Notes: generated from the sequence alone by a model not told the origin. DNA of 64,000 nucleotides from Ferrimicrobium sp. (GCF_027319265.1 NZ_DAHVNP010000070.1:1-64000); one strand, 5' to 3'. Positions 26,683 through 35,690 are shown, counted from the first letter of the stretch. Numbers and translations: made by a program.

Positions 26683-28066
26683 AGGCAAGAGGACCTGCCG
26701 CGAGTGACACTTCCATCGTGACCTTTGGCGGGTACTACTTGACCTCGACGACTGCATAACCAAATTCTTCCTCGTGCCCAGGTTTGCCTCAATAGAATAT
26801 CTGTCACTTCACCGGCAGTACTTCGTCACGTAGGCCAGCAAATCGGAAGTAGCTGTTCCGACTGCTAATTACAATAGGTCTTTTCGCAACTTATCAAAGG
26901 GTCCACGAGCTGGTTAGCCTGAAAGCTGGCCCTCTCTTCCAATTCGTCACGTGCGGCACCGCACGCACGGCCCACCTAACGATTGGTTGCCTCCGCTTCG
27001 CAGAGATGGCCAGGTTGTTCTACCGATAGGTCGCCACCGCCAGTAATTAGAGGTTCTATGAGGTCCCTCGCCAGGGAAAAGCTTCGATTTCACTCCAGTA
27101 TGTCGACGGTCTCCACTTGAATTTTGCTAGTGGTACGTTTCTCCACAATCAAGAGACCAACCATCGCTTGTGCTACGCTATTGTCAGGTTGATCACTGCT
27201 TATCGCCCAGGCTGCTGCCTGAAATCGCCCCAAAAAGCCGTACGAATCATTTTCGGCTTTGATCGCGACCACGCAAATGCGCCACCCATCACTTTCCGAG
27301 CACTCAGCCGGTGCGATGGGCAGCTAGGTGAAGCGCCAGCGACGTAGTATCGGGTCTACCGGGGGCCACCGCGAGTAGAGCACCCTTTGGGCCATCCATG
27401 CGGCTACCAGGAGATCGCGGCTCCCGGTCCGAAGTTCGAATCGCAACACCTCACACCTAGTCATTGATTAGCATCAGTGCAGTTCAAGGGGGGTGTCTTC
27501 ATCATACGTTGTCATGGATGAGCAGGGTCAGGCAGAACTTCGTGACACACAATGCGACACGGATTCAACTTTTGTAGCACACCTTCGCTCTCAAGCCTAG
27601 AAGGCGTCCCACTACCGGACCGGCACTGTGGTGGCGCGAATCCCGAAGATGCGACACTGGCACCCGCAGATGCGATTACTGCTCGAACTGCTCATACACA
27701 TTAGCGAGATCTACTATTCTTCTTCGCCTCCAAACTCAAACCTTACACCGGAACAGCATGCTCAACATCCCTGCGGGTTTACCCTCTTGGCCCGGTACGA
27801 GAACCTTGGTGACCGAACTGTGGCGCATGCCAACACGGATCGCTCGTCCACAACGCGATAGGCGTCGAGCTCAAAGGAAAATGCACGTGTGACCAGAGGA
27901 GTCGGAAAGAGAAGGAAAGCCGACCCATGGATCTCGGTCTAAGGTGAGTAACGAGTGGTCCAAGGTTGCGCGAAATCGTGGTCCAGGGTACGAGAATAGC
28001 TAGCCCAACACTCCTCGACCCCTGGGAACGTAGCAACTACCACCAGGGGTCGGGTGAGGGGCTGTC
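26683..28066. other. Long gene-poor stretch (about 1.4 kb)
   Basis: The longest gap in the window, between two convergently placed catabolic units. No frame has a ribosome binding site and motifs together. A minus frame around 27090-27320 stays open for about 75 codons and looks protein-like (AQAMVGLLIVEKRTTSKIQV) but has no start, so it could be a remnant. A TTCGAAT at 27435 has no matching T-stem and is not a tRNA. Confidence 0.45.
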
Positions 28067-29503
28067 CTAGTCAGCTATCGGTGCTTGCTCATCGTCCTCA
28101 GCACCTTCGAGCAGAGCCGGTGCCTTGCGCATGACATCTGGCTTGCGCTTGCCAAGATAGAGGGCGTAAGCAACACCAACCGCTATCAACGCAACAGTTA
28201 AGTATGGCAAGGAGTTATAAGGGGCCGCCTGCCCAGGCTGGAGATCACCATAGATGGGGATGGCCAGAATGAGAATGCCGATAATCGGAACGATGAGCTG
28301 CAGTACCACCTTTGATCGCACCCCAGCAGTTCGTGACTTGAACCAGTGGACTACCAATGCGACATTCGCCATCAAGTACATGATGATGACGCCGAGAATC
28401 CCGTAGGTACCCAAGAATCCAGAGGCTGTCCCGGGTTGCGTGAACGCATAGGATACGACCCCAATTGCAATACTGGGGGCGACGAATACAATGACGGCTG
28501 TCCACGGTGTTTTGAACTTTCTAGAGATGAGACCGAACTGCTTTGCCCAGAGTCCGCTGCGCGCACCACCAAAGATCACCCGGGAGGTCTGGGTGTTCGC
28601 TGCCACATAGCTCGACGTCACGGATGTGAGAAAGATCCAGGTCACAAAGGGTGCCAATGCGCCTATGTAGCGCTCGGCCGCAGCATGGAAGGGATTTGGA
28701 TTTGCGGCGAGGGCTCCGATGTGATTGGTTCCAAAGGCGATGACCAGGGCATAGGATCCCAATACATAGATGATCCCACTGACCAAGACGGTACCAAGGA
28801 CTGCGATGGCTACGTTTTTGCGAGGGTTCTTCGTCTCTTCGGCGAGGGGGGCAGACGCCTCAAAGCCGCCAAAGGCGAGAATGGCAAGAGAAAATGCTAG
28901 CAGTACTTCCTTTGAGTGACCCGGCCAGGCAAAAGGTGTCGCGCTCAACCCTTGAGGTCCTCCGTGAATGAGAAAGGCAATGCTCAAAGCCAGGAGGAGC
29001 ACGACTTCAAACACGTAGAGGACGATGGTGACACGCACCCCTACCTTCAAACCCAGTATCACCGGCACCGCGACCAAGACTCCGTAGAGAATCGTCACGA
29101 TTGGCGTAGCACCCCAAAAGTGAAGGCCTCCAAAGAGATTCTGGGTGATATAGCTTCCCACGTAGATGTAGATCCCACCAAAGGCAATGATATAACCCAA
29201 AATGGTGATGATTCCAACGGCAGTCGAAGTCTTTGGACCAATGCTCTTTGCGATATAGGTCAGAAAGGAGCCAGAGCTTGGATAAAGACCAACGAACTGT
29301 GCAAGGGAGTTGGCGGTCGCAGCAACCCCTACCATTGAGATCAAAAAGATCAGCGGCACGGAAGCCCCTGCTAGACCTGCCATCACTGCAGTCGTAAAGA
29401 AGAGGTTGAATGCCGGAGCGACCTGGGCAAGCCCAGGCATGATGACCCCGATCAAACCGATCTGGTTGCGTTCAAGTTGCTCTTCTGTATGATTATTTTC
29501 CAC
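28067..29503 (-). CDS. APC-superfamily amino acid permease
   Basis: A 478-residue, 12-helix carrier of the amino acid/polyamine family. Seen: IGVIMPGLAQVAPAFNLFF at helix 1, FVGLYPSSGSFLTYIAKSIGP at helix 3, FGGFEASAPLAEETKNPRKNVAIA at the helix 6 to 8 region, and YVAANTQTSRVIFGGARSGLWAKQFG. The charged C-terminal tail is cytoplasmic. Start is GTG 29503 with GGGGGA seven bases upstream, lying inside the end of the hydrolase gene, three bases after its stop; this shows tight coupling. It is last in the four-gene operon with M20 peptidase, FCD regulator and hydrolase and probably imports their substrate or exports a product. Confidence 0.9.
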   Translation of the reverse strand: MENNHTEEQLERNQIGLIGVIMPGLAQVAPAFNLFFTTAVMAGLAGASVPLIFLISMVGVAATANSLAQFVGLYPSSGSFLTYIAKSIGPKTSTAVGIITILGYIIAFGGIYIYVGSYITQNLFGGLHFWGATPIVTILYGVLVAVPVILGLKVGVRVTIVLYVFEVVLLLALSIAFLIHGGPQGLSATPFAWPGHSKEVLLAFSLAILAFGGFEASAPLAEETKNPRKNVAIAVLGTVLVSGIIYVLGSYALVIAFGTNHIGALAANPNPFHAAAERYIGALAPFVTWIFLTSVTSSYVAANTQTSRVIFGGARSGLWAKQFGLISRKFKTPWTAVIVFVAPSIAIGVVSYAFTQPGTASGFLGTYGILGVIIMYLMANVALVVHWFKSRTAGVRSKVVLQLIVPIIGILILAIPIYGDLQPGQAAPYNSLPYLTVALIAVGVAYALYLGKRKPDVMRKAPALLEGAEDDEQAPIAD

Positions 29504-29506
29504 TGG

Positions 29507-30307
29507 TTATCCCCCTACTGAGTTGATGAATGATAAAAACGATTGATTGAACTCATCCGGATACTCCCACACACATCCGTGCCCACCCTTGGTTTCGCGG
29601 TAAATACTTCCCGGGGTTAGCTTGGCTAACTCTTTGGAGAGATAGGTAGGAATGAGGATGTCCTGTTCGCCAGCTAAGACCATTACTGGAATTCCCAAAT
29701 CCTGGAGTCGATTTCTTGTATCGTGTGTTTGAATAGCGTTGAGCTGGGCGAGATAGGCATGCGTTGGTTGGTCGCCAAAGACCATGGCTTCCTCGAACTC
29801 TCGGAGTTCATTCTCTCGCTCTTCGAAGAAGGTGTTGGTAAAGGCCCATAGGGTGACGTCTCGCATGACGAAGGGAACTCCAAACACTGGAGCAAGATCT
29901 GCCCACATTGCAAACATTCGAGAGCAGAAGGGACCAGGGGCCGCATAGGTGCACGCGAACGTTACGGAGAGGAGTTGCTCTTGGAACGCAAGGGCATACT
30001 CTTGGGCGATCATTCCACCCATCGAGACACCCATGAGGTGAAATGATTCGATTCCCAGTGCGGTGACCAGATCGTGAGCATCCCTTGCCATCATCTGCGT
30101 CGTGTAGGGACCAGCCGGTTTTGAGGTCGCACCGACTCCTCGGTTGTCAAAACGCAGGACCCGGTAACCCGCCGCCAGAAGATCTGGCACCTGAAGCTCC
30201 CAGGTCTCGAGCGTGTCGGCCAGGCCATTCACCAACACGATTGTCCGCTCTGATTCTCCTTCGAGTTCATAGTGGAACTCGATTTCTCCAACTTGGATTT
30301 TTGACAT
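29507..30307 (-). CDS. Alpha/beta hydrolase (3-oxoadipate enol-lactonase-like)
   Basis: A 266-residue alpha/beta-fold hydrolase. Landmarks: IVLVNGLADTLETW (HG-type oxyanion turn with Asn-Gly replacing His-Gly), LRFDNRGVGATSKP, nucleophile elbow G-V-S-M-G-G with Ser95, VLAGEQDILIP with the acid, and GGHGCVWEYPDEFN with the catalytic His. The fold subgroup includes enol-lactonases, esterases and haloperoxidase-like enzymes, so the name is approximate. ATG 30307 follows GGGGGG at only two bases. It lies 69 bp after the FCD regulator and directly before the permease. Confidence 0.85.
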   Translation of the reverse strand: MSKIQVGEIEFHYELEGESERTIVLVNGLADTLETWELQVPDLLAAGYRVLRFDNRGVGATSKPAGPYTTQMMARDAHDLVTALGIESFHLMGVSMGGMIAQEYALAFQEQLLSVTFACTYAAPGPFCSRMFAMWADLAPVFGVPFVMRDVTLWAFTNTFFEERENELREFEEAMVFGDQPTHAYLAQLNAIQTHDTRNRLQDLGIPVMVLAGEQDILIPTYLSKELAKLTPGSIYRETKGGHGCVWEYPDEFNQSFLSFINSVGG

Positions 30308-30376
30308 TTCCCCCCTTTGGTAAGGTGTATTGCTGCTCTGAAAAGATTTTGCCCAATGTGGGACATGTTCGTGGTC

Positions 30377-31150
30377 TCAATCTGTAGTGTCTTGATCCTC
30401 CTCTCTCGCAACACGTGCGAAGAGGCCGCGAAGTAGGTCCTCGGTGAGCAAGAAGTGTTTCATCGCGAGCTTGGCCGCAGTTTCTGAGTCGCCGTCCAAG
30501 ATAGCTTGAGCCAGTTCCGGGTGTTGATGGAGGGCACGCTCACGAATGTCCTTGGAGTAAGGTTCTGCACCAAAGCCAAGCGATACTTCCTTGCGCAGTT
30601 GCAAGGAGATGTCCACCAACAATGGGTTGTGCGTCGCCCTTGCGATGGCAACGTGTAGCAGCCTGTCAGCTTCGCCCGACGAGAGCCTGTCGTTGTGAGC
30701 CTGGTGGTAACCCTCAACCGCGTCGGCAATCTTTCTTTGATCTTCTGGGGTACGACGATGTGCTGCTGTCCTGGCGATCTCCGACTCGATGAGTGACCGG
30801 AGATCAAGGAGATGCTCTACCCGATTCCATTCGGGCAAGAGCACACGTTTGACCATTTGGTCCACTTCAGGACCGACATAGTCAGTAACAAACGAACCGC
30901 CATCGCGACCGCGTTTGACGATGAGGTAGCCACTCGCAGCAAGTCGTTGTATCGCCTCTCGGATGACACCTCGACTTGTTTGGAGAAGTGTCGCTAACTC
31001 ACGCTCTGAGGGGAGGCGTTGTCCGGGAACGAACTCTCCAAGAGCAATTGCGGTAACGATGCGCTCGGCGATCCTTTCACCAGCGTTTTGCATGGGAAGC
31101 GGAGCAAGTGACTGAGTGATCCATTGGTTGGCAAAGTGTTCTTCATCCAT
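30377..31150 (-). CDS. GntR-family regulator, FCD (FadR-C) subfamily
   Basis: A 257-residue repressor-type protein: winged helix at about 22-88 (AERIVTAIALGEFVPGQRLPSERELATLLQTSRGVIREAIQRL), with a basic wing IVKRGRDGGSFV, then an FCD all-helical domain at about 105-240 (LLDLRSLIESEIARTA, ADRLLHVAIARATHNPLL, HQHPELAQAILDGD). Its ATG overlaps the end of the upstream M20 peptidase gene by eight bases, so it is made with the enzyme it most likely controls. The ligand is probably a carboxylate or amino acid produced in the pathway. Confidence 0.9.
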   Translation of the reverse strand: MDEEHFANQWITQSLAPLPMQNAGERIAERIVTAIALGEFVPGQRLPSERELATLLQTSRGVIREAIQRLAASGYLIVKRGRDGGSFVTDYVGPEVDQMVKRVLLPEWNRVEHLLDLRSLIESEIARTAAHRRTPEDQRKIADAVEGYHQAHNDRLSSGEADRLLHVAIARATHNPLLVDISLQLRKEVSLGFGAEPYSKDIRERALHQHPELAQAILDGDSETAAKLAMKHFLLTEDLLRGLFARVAREEDQDTTD

Positions 31151-32441
31151 GCTTCATCCTTGAGGGGTTAAGAATGTCCAATTCACCGGAGAGATAGGAA
31201 ACGATAAAACTCGCGTAGTGCTTGGCCGTCTCGACGATGCTTGAGATGACCACATATTCGTCGGTCCCGTGCATGTTGCCAACGATTGGGCCATAACAGA
31301 GCGCCTCGCCACGTCCATGGTTGACGTAGTATCGCGCATCGGTCGTGCTACCCATTACTTCGCGGGCAGGTCGTTGTCCATAGTGCCTGACAAGCACATC
31401 GCTAAAGGTGCTCACAAGTGAGCTAGCGGGATCGAGATAGTAACCTTCTGCGCGAAAGCCGGTCGCGGTCACAGTGAGTGAGAAGTCTTCCGGGCCCGCG
31501 ATGACTACCCCTAGGCGCTTCTCCACTAGCTGGGCAATCTCGTCGTGACTGTATCCGTTGGGGAACCCGATCCTCACTTCAAGTGTGACCCACGCAGGAA
31601 CACTCGACGCCCAGTCACCAGCTTGGATCTTCCCAATATTGACGTTATATGGCTGGGACAAGTCAGTAAACGGCTCCTCGATCGATTCGTTGAGTTCGCG
31701 TTCGAGATTCCCTAACTCAGCGATCAAACCAGAGAGGAGCTGTGACGGAGAACGGAGCCTGTCAGCTGCTTCAGCGTGTCCGCCCCTGGTATTGATGGTC
31801 AGCTGTAGCCAGACGATCCCAATCCCTCCAAGGAGAATCGACTGGTTGGTCGGCTCTGGTAGTAGCACCACTTCTGCGTCGATTCCAGAACGAAGGGCTG
31901 ACAGTGTTCCGTTGCCAGTACATTCCTCCTCGATCACTGCCAAAAGTGCCATTGGGTGATCAAGGAAGTCTCCCGCAACTACAGAGATCGCCTGTAGCGC
32001 AAGTGTGGCGGCCACAAGTCCTCCCTTCATGTCACCTGCACCGCGTCCATACATACGGTCACCAGCCAACACTGGTACAAAGGGTGGACTGCTCCAACCG
32101 GGGCCTTCGGCGGGCACCACATCAATGTGTCCGTTGATCAGCAATGAGAGTGAATCGCTTGTTCCGTTTGTCGTGGCCAGTAAATTATGGCGATCTCTAT
32201 AGCCCTGCGACGGTACTCCAGCGAGTGGATCAGCTGCGATACGATCGTCGATTGATACCAGCGTGGGATCGAGGCCAAGACGACTCAGGCGATCCCCAAG
32301 AACCTCGATGGCACCGGCCTCGTTGCCAACGGTGCTTGGCTCGCTCACAAGCGCCCTGAGGAAACCGAGCTCAGCTTCGATGTGGGTCTCGACGGCAGCA
32401 TCCAGTTGCCGAACCAGGCCGTCAGGCAAACAAGCCATCAT
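31143..32441 (-). CDS. M20-family peptidase / deacylase (ArgE-DapE type)
   Basis: A 432-residue di-zinc hydrolase. Motifs: LLINGHIDVVPAEG (zinc His, catalytic Asp), YGRGAGDMKGGL (bridging Asp), VIEEECTGNG (base Glu and zinc Glu), LLPEPTNQSILLGGIG, the dimerisation segment TRGGHAEAAD, and the final zinc His near GNMHGTDEYV. This subgroup holds acetylornithine deacetylases and N-acyl amino acid or carbamoyl hydrolases; sequence alone does not choose. First gene of the operon. Start ATG 32441 has a GAGAG site, with ATG 32438 in the same frame. A perfect inverted repeat lies seven bases upstream. Confidence 0.9.
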   Translation of the reverse strand: MMACLPDGLVRQLDAAVETHIEAELGFLRALVSEPSTVGNEAGAIEVLGDRLSRLGLDPTLVSIDDRIAADPLAGVPSQGYRDRHNLLATTNGTSDSLSLLINGHIDVVPAEGPGWSSPPFVPVLAGDRMYGRGAGDMKGGLVAATLALQAISVVAGDFLDHPMALLAVIEEECTGNGTLSALRSGIDAEVVLLPEPTNQSILLGGIGIVWLQLTINTRGGHAEAADRLRSPSQLLSGLIAELGNLERELNESIEEPFTDLSQPYNVNIGKIQAGDWASSVPAWVTLEVRIGFPNGYSHDEIAQLVEKRLGVVIAGPEDFSLTVTATGFRAEGYYLDPASSLVSTFSDVLVRHYGQRPAREVMGSTTDARYYVNHGRGEALCYGPIVGNMHGTDEYVVISSIVETAKHYASFIVSYLSGELDILNPSRMKHG

Positions 32442-32447
32442 AAACTC

Positions 32448-32466
32448 TCAATGGTGCAGACATTGA
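32448..32466. promoter_or_regulatory. Inverted repeat at the start of the M20-FCD operon, candidate operator
   Basis: TCAATG and its exact inverse CATTGA flank a 7-bp spacer, ending seven bases before the M20 ATG. This is where the operon's own FCD regulator could act; an overlapping imperfect ATTGGT/ACCATT pair covers the same bases. Confidence 0.4.
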
Positions 32467-32666
32467 ACCAATAGTACTTTATCTTTTAGATGTTCATGCA
32501 CATTTTGGCCCCAAGCTCATAATTCCTACTCGGAGTGAACGGCCTAATTCTTGGATTTCTCCTCCAGCCCTCCTTGCTTGATTAGGAGAACTGCTGTGGC
32601 TTAGCATCCAGTCCGTAGTTAGGAATCGCCTTCGACACATCATCACTCATGGGGACTACGCTACAA

Positions 32667-32684
32667 TCTCAAGTTAACTTGAGG
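32667..32684. promoter_or_regulatory. SoxR box
   Basis: TCTCAAGTTAACTTGAGG differs at one position from the SoxR operator known from the enterobacterial soxS promoter (CCTCAAGTTAACTTGAGG) and has a perfect 16-bp palindromic core. It is 30 bp upstream of soxR. TACAAT at 32662-32667 could be a rightward -10; on the minus strand TTGACC and TAGCGT flank the box with a 19-bp spacer, the long spacing used by MerR-type activators, so it may also activate leftward. Confidence 0.8.
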
Positions 32685-32713
32685 TCAAGTCAAGAGAGGA
32701 AAAATTTACCAAC

Positions 32714-33178
32714 ATGTCCCCTAATCAGGAACTACTGCCGATTGGAATAGTCGCTCAGCGCTGTGGCGTCTCGGTGGCGACGCTGCGATTTTACGAGGAG
32801 CGCGGGCTCATCGCCTCAATCCGGCAAGATGGACACAAACGCATGTACCCTCGATCGATGATCCGTCGAGTAGCTTTCATCAAAGTCGCCCAGCGAGTAG
32901 GGCTCTCACTCGACGAGATCACCGAAGCGCTCGCATTGCTCCCTCACAACCGGACTCCAACAGCAAAAGATTGGCGTCAACTATCGGTTAGTTGGCGATC
33001 CCGCATCGACGAACAGATCAAGACCTTGCAAGGACTGCGCGATGACCTTGACTCCTGCATCGGTTGCGGATGCCTTTCACTGGGAACGTGCTCGCTCTAC
33101 AACGCTGGTGATCGAGCTGCCAAGTTCGGAACCGGTGCGAGGTACCTTCTCGGTGACGAATCTTCGCCAAAGGGGTAA
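32714..33178 (+). CDS. soxR: SoxR, redox-sensitive MerR-family transcriptional activator
   Basis: A 154-residue MerR-type regulator. Residues 10-75 are the winged helix (IGIVAQRCGVSVATLRFYEERGLI), 80-112 the dimer helix, and C115, C118, C120, C126 form the C-x2-C-x-C-x5-C [2Fe-2S] site that defines SoxR. Oxidation of the cluster by redox-cycling compounds or superoxide turns on promoters with overlong spacers. A near-canonical SoxR box is 30 bp upstream. In actinobacteria SoxR controls oxidoreductases and transporters rather than soxS. Convergent with the DUF4331 operon and separated from it by a strong hairpin. AGAGG lies upstream of the ATG. Confidence 0.95.
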   Translation: MSPNQELLPIGIVAQRCGVSVATLRFYEERGLIASIRQDGHKRMYPRSMIRRVAFIKVAQRVGLSLDEITEALALLPHNRTPTAKDWRQLSVSWRSRIDEQIKTLQGLRDDLDSCIGCGCLSLGTCSLYNAGDRAAKFGTGARYLLGDESSPKG

Positions 33179-33197
33179 TGCCGCCTACCCACAAGGC

Positions 33198-33231
33198 GAT
33201 ACCCTCCAACACCGCGGCGTTGGAGGGTATC
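33198..33231. terminator. Strong hairpin, 13-bp perfect stem
   Basis: GATACCCTCCAAC pairs perfectly with GTTGGAGGGTATC across an 8-base GC-rich loop, 20 bp after the soxR stop and 70 bp after the end of the convergent operon. It can serve both directions. Only a few T residues follow. Confidence 0.65.
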
Positions 33232-33301
33232 TTCAATGAGGAGCAACAGTGACCCAAGGGAGTTCCCTGCGCTCCCTATTTGCGCTTAATAGCGCAATGT
33301 C

Positions 33302-33670
33302 TTAGACGGAAACCTCGAGTTGGCTCACCGTGAGGGTCTTCACCTGACCGGCGACGATCGTGACCCTCCCCAGCTGTTCCTGGCCCTCGATGTCAAGTGT
33401 ATAGGTCCCCGGCTCCAGGCTTGCAAAGACCGCAGCTACTTGAATCCTTCCAGGAAGGACACGATCGAGGAACCATACGTGCTTATGGAAACCTCCGACA
33501 CCGCGGACAAAACACTCCTTGCCAACGTGGACGTCCTCACCCATAACGATGAGGGCACCCACCGTCTCATCGATATCGACCGCCACTGAACCCGTCATGG
33601 ACGGAAGGTGCTCCTTGGGCAGCATACGCTGCCCAAGGAGCTTCAGGGGAGGAAGTGACTGTTCGGTCAC
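33302..33670 (-). CDS. Hypothetical 122-aa protein coupled to DUF4331 gene
   Basis: The GTG start at 33670 overlaps the DUF4331 stop as GTGA, the typical coupling overlap; an upstream ATG at 33724 in the same frame would overlap by 58 bases. The protein has no signal or membrane helix. It is beta-rich, ending in a segment like a small beta-sandwich or transthyretin-like fold (LPGRIQVAAVFASLEPGTYTLDIE, VTIVAGQVKTLTVSQL). No known family is recognised. Last gene of the Tat protein-DUF4331 operon. Confidence 0.6.
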   Translation of the reverse strand: MTEQSLPPLKLLGQRMLPKEHLPSMTGSVAVDIDETVGALIVMGEDVHVGKECFVRGVGGFHKHVWFLDRVLPGRIQVAAVFASLEPGTYTLDIEGQEQLGRVTIVAGQVKTLTVSQLEVSV

Positions 33671-35091
33671 GAGTTGACCAGACTCGGCGTGGGTGTTGTC
33701 GAAGGATTCGAGAACCCATCCCATGGGATCCCCAAGTAGGGGAAGCTCGGTAGGTATGTCTCTCCAATGGGACCTAGCTGGCTTGGCGAAGTCTTATTGG
33801 GGTTGATGACGTCATAGATCTCACCCGCTGCCGCATCTGGCTTGTAACTCTTATCCACCAGAGGAATCGTCAAACCAGCAATCGCGCGAAGCTCAATGGA
33901 GACGACATCATCGAAGACCCTGCGTCCATTGGGATATCCGGCAAGATCGCCGCCAAGGACCCCGAGAATCGATGGGGAACTCGATGGAGGTATCGCCACA
34001 TTCAGCCGCAACATGTCAGCGTACCATGGGCCGGTGTAGGTGTTCAGGCCGTCCACAATACCGGTTGGGATACCAGTCAAGAGGATGGCGACGAGGTCGG
34101 CTCTGGCCGCCGTGTACTTGGCCAGGTCTGGGAAGACCCCTGGATAGAGGACCGGCAACAACGACCCGAGTTCAGGGTGCTGTACGTAGGAGAGGAACTC
34201 TCGATCGGCAAAGGGTGGCAGTGTATTCCAAAGATCCTTCTTGCCGATTGGAACGATAACCTCATTAAACAGTGGGTTGCCCAACCTTGACACCTGCACG
34301 AAGGGACCCACATCTGAGTTCTGTCCCGAGAAGGCCTGGTCAAAGACACGCACCTTCTGCCGGTTTGCCGAGGTCCAAATGCCAAGCACCGCCGCTGGAT
34401 CGGTGACCGAGGTCGGCATCGATCCATTGCTCGTCAGGAGTGTGATCGGCACCTGGATCGCAATAGAGGCGACATTGAGTCCAGCTGTCGCATTGACTCC
34501 TGCGGAGGCTGGTCCCGGAATGAGCTGATCAGGGGAGAAGGGACGAAGGTCGCCAAGATCAAAGATAGAGCCCAAATCAACATAGAAGCCTTCAGCACGC
34601 TGACCAGCAAAGATCTTCTCTCCATCGCTGGTGGTTACCACTGCTGCATCAGCGAGCGGCGTATAGTGGGGAATCGAACGAGGTCCAACGTTAGAGGGCG
34701 GGCATGGCGCGTTGCTCGCGAGCACGTGAGAGCCGTTTTTATCGATGCGTGTCACCGTATAGAACTGACGACGATTCCAGTTCGGTGAATCCAACGAGGT
34801 GATCTGACCGGTGTTATACAAGAAGGTATTCGGGTCGTTCAACACGGTGTGGAACTGGAACTGATAGGTGATATTTGACAACGGCTCACCGTTGTTCGCG
34901 ATGTGGATCTCATAGAGCACATCATCACCGAACTCATAAAAGTTCGGTCCTCCGGCGGGTAGCTGCAGTGGTAGGTAGTTCGCAATGATCGTAACGGTAT
35001 CTGGATTATCAGGAGAACGAAATGCATAGAGATCCGTTGAATCTGCGACGGGATCTTTTGATATAGCGGGTGCTTCTCGGTGTGACGACAC
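33667..35091 (-). CDS. DUF4331 family protein
   Basis: A 474-residue protein of the DUF4331 family. It opens directly with the family hallmark MSSHREAP...DPVADSTDLYAFRSPDNPDTVTIIANYLPLQ, then FGDDVLYEIHIANNG, FQFHTVLNDPNTF, a central ADREFLSYVQHPELGSLLPVLYP, and near the end RRVFDDVVSIELRAIAG. Members are often secreted beta-rich proteins of unknown function, but this one lacks a signal peptide. Its upstream neighbour is a small Tat-signal protein, so partner-assisted export is possible. Start is GTG 35091 with GGA upstream. It sits in a three-gene operon converging on soxR. Confidence 0.88.
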   Translation of the reverse strand: MSSHREAPAISKDPVADSTDLYAFRSPDNPDTVTIIANYLPLQLPAGGPNFYEFGDDVLYEIHIANNGEPLSNITYQFQFHTVLNDPNTFLYNTGQITSLDSPNWNRRQFYTVTRIDKNGSHVLASNAPCPPSNVGPRSIPHYTPLADAAVVTTSDGEKIFAGQRAEGFYVDLGSIFDLGDLRPFSPDQLIPGPASAGVNATAGLNVASIAIQVPITLLTSNGSMPTSVTDPAAVLGIWTSANRQKVRVFDQAFSGQNSDVGPFVQVSRLGNPLFNEVIVPIGKKDLWNTLPPFADREFLSYVQHPELGSLLPVLYPGVFPDLAKYTAARADLVAILLTGIPTGIVDGLNTYTGPWYADMLRLNVAIPPSSSPSILGVLGGDLAGYPNGRRVFDDVVSIELRAIAGLTIPLVDKSYKPDAAAGEIYDVINPNKTSPSQLGPIGETYLPSFPYLGIPWDGFSNPSTTPTPSLVNS

Positions 35092-35141
35092 GGCAATTTC
35101 CTTTCAGGGAACGATATCTTGGTATTTTCGTTGGTGTGGTA

Positions 35142-35429
35142 TTACTTGGTAGCGCGGATCGTTGAGGCGAGTTGCGCAATGAGGCGGTGATCCTTGATAC
35201 GAACCTCTTGGGTCCCAAACATCACCGACAACTCTCCAGTGGCGGGGTTGGCAACGTGAACCACCAACGACTGCAGAGCACTCGACTCCTCGGGAGTGAG
35301 TTGGGAATATGCTTGCTTCCTGGAATCGACGAGCCGGGCTGCACCACTTGGAACAACGGCAACTGCTCCGGCCGCCGCCAAGGTGGCAGAGGATCGGATC
35401 AGAAAGGAACGACGACTAACTTCGGTCAT
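35142..35429 (-). CDS. Small Tat-exported protein (95 aa)
   Basis: Begins MTEVSRRSFLIRSSATLAAAGAVAVV: twin arginines in S-R-R-S-F-L followed by a hydrophobic run and a likely A-x-A-type cleavage near residue 30. The mature part of about 60 residues has LTPEESSALQSLVVHVANPATGELSVMFGTQEV and no cysteines. The ATG at 35429 has GGAGG four bases upstream; an ATG at 35444 is also in frame. First gene of the operon with DUF4331, 50 bp upstream of it. The function is unknown; it could carry the signal-less DUF4331 protein through the Tat pore. Confidence 0.7.
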   Translation of the reverse strand: MTEVSRRSFLIRSSATLAAAGAVAVVPSGAARLVDSRKQAYSQLTPEESSALQSLVVHVANPATGELSVMFGTQEVRIKDHRLIAQLASTIRATK

Positions 35430-35690
35430 ATGGCCTCCATTCACTAAGCAGCGAATGCTGCTGATGTGTTTGGTTCGTCACCCCTGACGGCGTTGGATGT
35501 CATCGATAGAAAATGTTTGACTACTTTTTGCGGGTGAACCAGCGATTCACCGCCCCCGCTGGACCTCTTCATCGTCAGCGATCGGCGCCGTTGGTCGAGG
35601 AACATGACACCTACACACCAGCCGACACCTCGTGCTAGTGCAGATCGCTCTCGAGTGATTCCTTCCACGCGAGCTAGCACACCGCCGCTA

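Noticed and set aside
27420-27445. TTCGAATC resembling a tRNA T-loop
   Set aside because: The flanking five bases do not pair and no acceptor or anticodon arm fits.
30460-30807. 115-codon minus frame within the FCD regulator
   Set aside because: A +1 shadow of the regulator, which has a clear GntR/FCD sequence.
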